A DNA stretch of 7,934 nt from an uncultured Lachnospiraceae bacterium (GTDB taxonomy: Bacteria > Bacillota > Clostridia > Lachnospirales > Lachnospiraceae), in the NCBI GenBank assembly GCA_900555195.1, contig USKC01000136.1, positions 1-7,934 of the forward strand. The letters are read 5' to 3'. Below the pieces are notes generated by a model. The model saw nothing but the letters and a program-made list of their open reading frames with translations, searched no databases and was not told the DNA's origin. The position numbers and the translations under genes were made by a program. Shown in pieces: positions 7,128 through 7,934 of the stretch (positions are counted from its first letter, which is position 1; each line of letters opens with the position of its first letter).

Positions 7128-7934
7128 AGTTCTCTCCGTTATCCTCTGTCAGAGTTTCTTCGGAAGTCTCTTCATCCAGCTCCTCATCGAAGGTTTCCTC
7201 TTCCGGAGCTTCTGCACTGCCTTCCTCGGAAAGCTCTTCACCGGCTTCTTCATAGCCGTCTTCATACTCTTCTTCGAATTCTCCCTCTTCCTCGTCGTAT
7301 TCATCATCCAGATAATCTTCATACCGGAATCCGGGAGCATCCTTGGCCTGGGTTTCACTCTTAATATCTATTTTATAACCTGTCAGCCTTGCAGCCAGTC
7401 TGGCGTTCTGTCCTTCCTTGCCGATTGCCAGAGATAACTGGTAATCAGGAACCACCACCTTTGCGGTCTTTTCATCGGGATCCGCAAATACAGCTACAAT
7501 CTTGGCAGGAGAAAGCGCGTTCTGAATGAGATTGCCGGGGTTTTCATCCCAGTTTACTATATCAATTTTTTCACCGCGCAGTTCATCTACAATGGCATTT
7601 ACCCTGGCTCCGTTCATGCCGACACAGGCGCCAACCGCATCCACGTTGGGATTGTTGGACCATACAGCCATCTTCGTACGGCTTCCGGCTTCCCTGGCAA
7701 TGCTCTTTATTTCCACTGTTCCGTCCTTGATTTCTGTAACCTCGGACTCAAACAGCCTCTTTACCAGTTCAGGATGGGTACGGCTCACCAGAATACGGGG
7801 GCCTTTAGGGGTATTCTTCACTTCCAGAATATATACCTTAATTCTTTCCGTAGGCTTGAAAACCTCACCCTTCACCTGTTCGCTTTCATTCAGGAGGGCA
7901 TCGGCCTTTCCTAAATTAATGCTTATGTTCTTAC
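7120..7934 (-). CDS. nusA: Transcription termination/antitermination factor NusA, 3' part (5' end outside window)
   Basis: NusA binds RNA polymerase and nascent RNA and modulates pausing, termination and antitermination. The frame stays open to the window edge, so the N-terminal polymerase-binding domain is missing; 270 residues are visible. Numbered from the first full codon, they cover the S1 domain (about 1-65, with KGPRILVSRTHPE), KH1 (about 70-145, GACVGMNGARV with its GxxG loop) and KH2 (about 146-192, LSLAIGKEGQNARLAARLTG). These match NusA closely. After KH2 there are none of the AR repeats of the E. coli protein. Instead residues 205-270 form a tail with 37 Asp/Glu and no Lys or Arg. 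An in-frame GTG at 7875 is internal to the S1 domain and is not the start. The stop codon lies inside the first codons of rnpM (8-nt overlap), which suggests translational coupling. Identification is certain; the tail's role is unknown. Confidence 0.98.
   Translation of the reverse strand, partial: KNISINLGKADALLNESEQVKGEVFKPTERIKVYILEVKNTPKGPRILVSRTHPELVKRLFESEVTEIKDGTVEIKSIAREAGSRTKMAVWSNNPNVDAVGACVGMNGARVNAIVDELRGEKIDIVNWDENPGNLIQNALSPAKIVAVFADPDEKTAKVVVPDYQLSLAIGKEGQNARLAARLTGYKIDIKSETQAKDAPGFRYEDYLDDEYDEEEGEFEEEYEDGYEEAGEELSEEGSAEAPEEETFDEELDEETSEETLTEDNGENYE

Noticed and set aside
7030..7437. Plus-strand frame encoding a Phe/Leu-rich, membrane-like protein opposite the NusA tail
   Set aside because: Complements of the Glu codons GAA/GAG read as Phe, Leu and Ser codons, which gives false hydrophobic segments opposite any acidic tail.
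7873..7875. GTG as a start for nusA
   Set aside because: The frame continues upstream to the window edge with S1-domain sequence, so this is an internal Val codon of a gene cut by the window.

Overview
The window is a continuous, minus-strand stretch of the conserved bacterial translation/transcription operon that centres on nusA and infB. Reading in the direction of transcription (right to left) it holds: nusA (3' part only), rnpM/ylxR, ylxQ (L7Ae family), infB, rbfA, nrnA (DHH phosphoesterase), truB and ribF. All eight reading frames are intact. Nearly every base is coding, and junctions are overlaps or gaps of 2 to 44 nt. No promoter, terminator, RNA gene, mobile element or CRISPR was seen.

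The gene order (nusA-ylxR-ylxQ-infB-rbfA-nrnA-truB-ribF, no ylxP between infB and rbfA, nrnA inserted before truB) and the protein sequences suggest a Clostridia-class Firmicute, most likely Lachnospiraceae. That placement is my inference from family resemblance; I ran no search. Base composition looks moderate and even, with no sign of transferred DNA.

Layout: 7934-7120 NusA (S1 end, KH1, KH2, acidic tail); 7127-6855 RnpM; 6868-6557 YlxQ, probably from a TTG start inside the end of rnpM; 6542-3381 a large IF2 of 1053 residues with a long disordered Asn/Gly/Arg/Pro-rich linker; 3336-2947 RbfA; 2917-1940 NrnA; 1937-987 TruB; 990-10 RibF, overlapping truB by ATGA.

The genes link RNA polymerase pausing and antitermination (NusA), RNase P modulation (RnpM), a k-turn RNA-binding protein (YlxQ), initiation (IF2), 30S maturation (RbfA), nanoRNA and pAp turnover (NrnA), tRNA psi55 formation (TruB) and FMN/FAD synthesis (RibF). 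This is an ordinary housekeeping region and I found no new system. The points worth a second look are a hairpin pair that can mask the nrnA ribosome binding site, the oversized repetitive IF2 linker, and the very acidic NusA tail.
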